A DNA stretch of 7,099 nucleotides, taken from the NCBI GenBank assembly GCA_963925735.1, contig CAWUUH010000019.1, positions 1 to 7,099 on the forward strand, in the 5' to 3' direction. This document shows, one piece after another, positions 5,691-7,099 of this stretch (the first letter of the stretch is position 1; every line of letters begins with the position of its first letter). The notes below the pieces were generated by a model. That model was not told the origin of the DNA. It worked only from the letters and a program-made list of their open reading frames with translations, and made no database searches. This stretch comes from UBA4582 sp013204195 (GTDB lineage Bacteria; Pseudomonadota; Gammaproteobacteria; Pseudomonadales; Azotimanducaceae). A program made the position numbers and the translations under genes.

Positions 5691-6266
5691 GTGTTAGAAA
5701 GCGAGAATCTGTTGAGCGTGTTTGTGGGCCTTCGAGCCCATATGGCACGTGCTGTGTCAAAGATAGTTCCGCCCCATGAAGTCGAAGACATAGTCCAGGA
5801 AACTTACGTTCGCTTATGTCAGATCGATAATAATACGAGCATCAAGCACCCCCGCTCGTATCTGTTAAAAATGGTTATCAATCTTGCCCTCGACCACGTC
5901 AAGCGGGCAGAGCATCGTTTGCGAGACCAACAGATCAATGTTGACGAGCTGCTGCCTGCTGAATTTGATCCTGAGCGCGACGAGATCTACGAGATCGCCG
6001 TTTCAAATGAAGAGTTCGGCTTGTTCTGCGAGGCTATCAGGCTGCTGCCGGTGCAATGTCGGCGGGTGTTTGTTTTGAAAAAGGTCTATGGCTATACCCA
6101 GCGGGAGATTGCCAAAGAACTCAACATCTCAGAAAACACCGTAGAAAAGCACGTCGCGCTGGCTATCAAACGCTGCACCTACTTTATGCTGCACCACACT
6201 TCCAAGGACACCCTGGCGGGAAAAAACCAAGAACAACCGACTATGCGGGAGGCAATGTATGAATAA
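5691..6266 (+). CDS. FecI-type ECF RNA polymerase sigma factor (191 aa, GTG start)
   Basis: Extracytoplasmic-function sigma factor that directs RNA polymerase to a small regulon, typically including a TonB-dependent receptor gene. Region 2 spans about residues 8-75, with the core-binding segment VEDIVQETYVRL (31-42) and the helix HPRSYLLKMVINLALDHVKR (53-72), which includes the -10 recognition region. An acidic linker (about 85-108) joins it to region 4 (about 112-163). There, LPVQCRRVFVLKKVYGYTQR is followed by the helix-turn-helix EIAKELNISENTVEKHV (139-155) for -35 recognition. The short length and absence of regions 1 and 3 are normal for ECF factors. A tail of about 28 residues follows region 4. 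Its end overlaps the FecR-like gene by 8 bases, which predicts translational coupling and fixes the pair as one operon. FecI-like membership is inferred from the sequence style and the FecR neighbour. Upstream, TACACT (5654-5659) could be a -10 element, but no good -35 accompanies it. Confidence 0.93.
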   Translation: MLESENLLSVFVGLRAHMARAVSKIVPPHEVEDIVQETYVRLCQIDNNTSIKHPRSYLLKMVINLALDHVKRAEHRLRDQQINVDELLPAEFDPERDEIYEIAVSNEEFGLFCEAIRLLPVQCRRVFVLKKVYGYTQREIAKELNISENTVEKHVALAIKRCTYFMLHHTSKDTLAGKNQEQPTMREAMYE

Positions 6267-7099
6267 CGTAATAGAGTTGCGCAGCCAGGAACAACGCCAT
6301 GATGAGGCCGCCAATTGGATTGCAAAGCTCGATAAGGGATTGGCAGCCAAAGAAGTTCGCGCGCTACAACGCTGGATGAAGGCTGACCCCGCCAACGAGG
6401 AAGTCCTACTGAGAATGGCAAAAATGTGGGACAAACTTGACAGCTTGACCTGCCTGGCGAACATGTTTCCCCATCATCCAAGCCGCCGCTCGAAAAATTC
6501 AAAAGCTCTGTTAGCGATAGCAGCCGGCGTGCTCGCTGCCGTCTGCCTGGGCTATTGGAGCGCTGTCAGCCAGCAGCAAATCTTCGCGCCGAAGCAATCA
6601 CCAGTCGCGGCGGCTGCCAGCCAAGGCATCTATAAGACGTCCGTTGGGGAGCACTCGACTGTCGAGCTGTCAGACGGCACTCGAATCGCGCTCAATACTA
6701 ACAGCAGAGTGCAGGTAAATTATACGGAACACCGCCGGCTGATACTGCTTGAACGAGGTGAATTGCATATTGAGGTAGCTCACAATCCCACTCGCCCGCT
6801 GAGCGTTGTTGTTGGGAATCATGTGGTGCAAGCCATAGGTACTGCCTTTGACATAAAAATCAACAGTGATCAACGGGTTGAACTGATGGTGACCGACGGC
6901 AAGGTCCGAGTTGGCGTACATTCAAATTCTGACTTGAAGAGCGCCGATGAACTATTGCTCCCGCCCCTGCTCACCGATGAGTCTGTCGCCGTGACAAAGG
7001 GCGAAAGAATCCTGCTTGGTGCGGCAGACGATGTCATCGAAACCCTTGCGCCCGAGGAAATAGCAGTCCAATTGTCCTGGCGTAGCGGCAATCTTATTT
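6259..7099 (+). CDS. FecR-like anti-sigma factor / periplasmic signal transducer, 3'-truncated by the window edge
   Basis: Inner-membrane protein that binds the partner sigma factor in the cytoplasm and senses a TonB-dependent receptor in the periplasm. Its 280 visible codons run to the window end with no stop. The ATG is preceded by GGGAGG (6247-6252), six bases away, inside the sigma gene. Residues about 14-60 form the cytoplasmic N-terminal domain (DUF4880 type): AANWIAKLDKGLAAKEVRAL then QRWMKADPANEEVLLRMAKM, with Trp20 and Trp39. Residues 83-100 (ALLAIAAGVLAAVCLGYW) are the single membrane segment, preceded by the basic stretch SRRSKNSK, giving a cytoplasm-in topology. The periplasmic FecR domain covers about 125-220: TSVGEHSTVELSDGTRIALN, then LERGELHIEVAHNPTRPLSV and AIGTAFDIKI ... 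VTDGKVRV. The segment after 250 (KGERILL ... QLSWRSG) leads into the C-terminal domain, cut off here. Overlap with the sigma gene fixes it as the cognate partner. Confidence 0.93.
   Translation, partial: MNNVIELRSQEQRHDEAANWIAKLDKGLAAKEVRALQRWMKADPANEEVLLRMAKMWDKLDSLTCLANMFPHHPSRRSKNSKALLAIAAGVLAAVCLGYWSAVSQQQIFAPKQSPVAAAASQGIYKTSVGEHSTVELSDGTRIALNTNSRVQVNYTEHRRLILLERGELHIEVAHNPTRPLSVVVGNHVVQAIGTAFDIKINSDQRVELMVTDGKVRVGVHSNSDLKSADELLLPPLLTDESVAVTKGERILLGAADDVIETLAPEEIAVQLSWRSGNLI

Noticed and set aside
6129..6502. Reverse-strand open frames (111 and 107 codons) across the sigma/FecR junction
   Set aside because: They overlap two well-supported forward genes and show no recognisable motifs.

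Overview
The window looks like chromosomal DNA of a heterotrophic, probably marine or aquatic, gammaproteobacterium. This is an inference from gene content: a long arylsulfatase, a type I Baeyer-Villiger monooxygenase (BVMO), a glutathione S-transferase and a FecI/FecR pair, with moderate GC and Shine-Dalgarno-led starts. No rRNA, tRNA or taxonomic marker is present, so the taxon is not fixed. Every supported gene lies on the + strand.

Layout: (1) 2-1948 is the 3' part of a long sulfatase whose N-terminus lies upstream of the window. It is followed by a convincing intrinsic terminator at 1964-1993. (2) 2062-2676 is a small class I SAM-dependent methyltransferase. (3) 2768-3460 is a two-domain glutathione S-transferase, preceded by a near-perfect palindrome at 2712-2731. 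(4) 3623-5230 is a complete flavoprotein BVMO of the cyclohexanone monooxygenase type. (5) 5231-5690 has no intact gene. It holds two diverged copies of a hairpin repeat, a three-unit 14-bp tandem repeat, a 14-bp exact direct repeat and, between the two hairpin copies, about 50 codons that read as the C-terminal end of an amidohydrolase. (6) 5691-6266 is a GTG-started FecI-type ECF sigma factor. Overlapping it by 8 bases is a FecR-type anti-sigma factor/sensor (6259 onward) that runs off the right edge.

How the genes may work together: the methyltransferase, GST and BVMO are co-directional with gaps of 91 and 162 bases. They could form a loose catabolic or detoxification group, with the BVMO turning a ketone into an ester or lactone and the GST handling an electrophile or maleyl-type intermediate. 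The substrate cannot be read from the sequence. The sulfatase is insulated by its terminator. The FecI/FecR pair is a cell-surface signalling module that normally serves a TonB-dependent receptor, expected just beyond the right edge. The least ordinary part is the repeat-rich interval between the BVMO and the sigma factor: a decayed gene end bracketed by REP-like palindromes. I found no clear sign of a wholly new multi-gene system.
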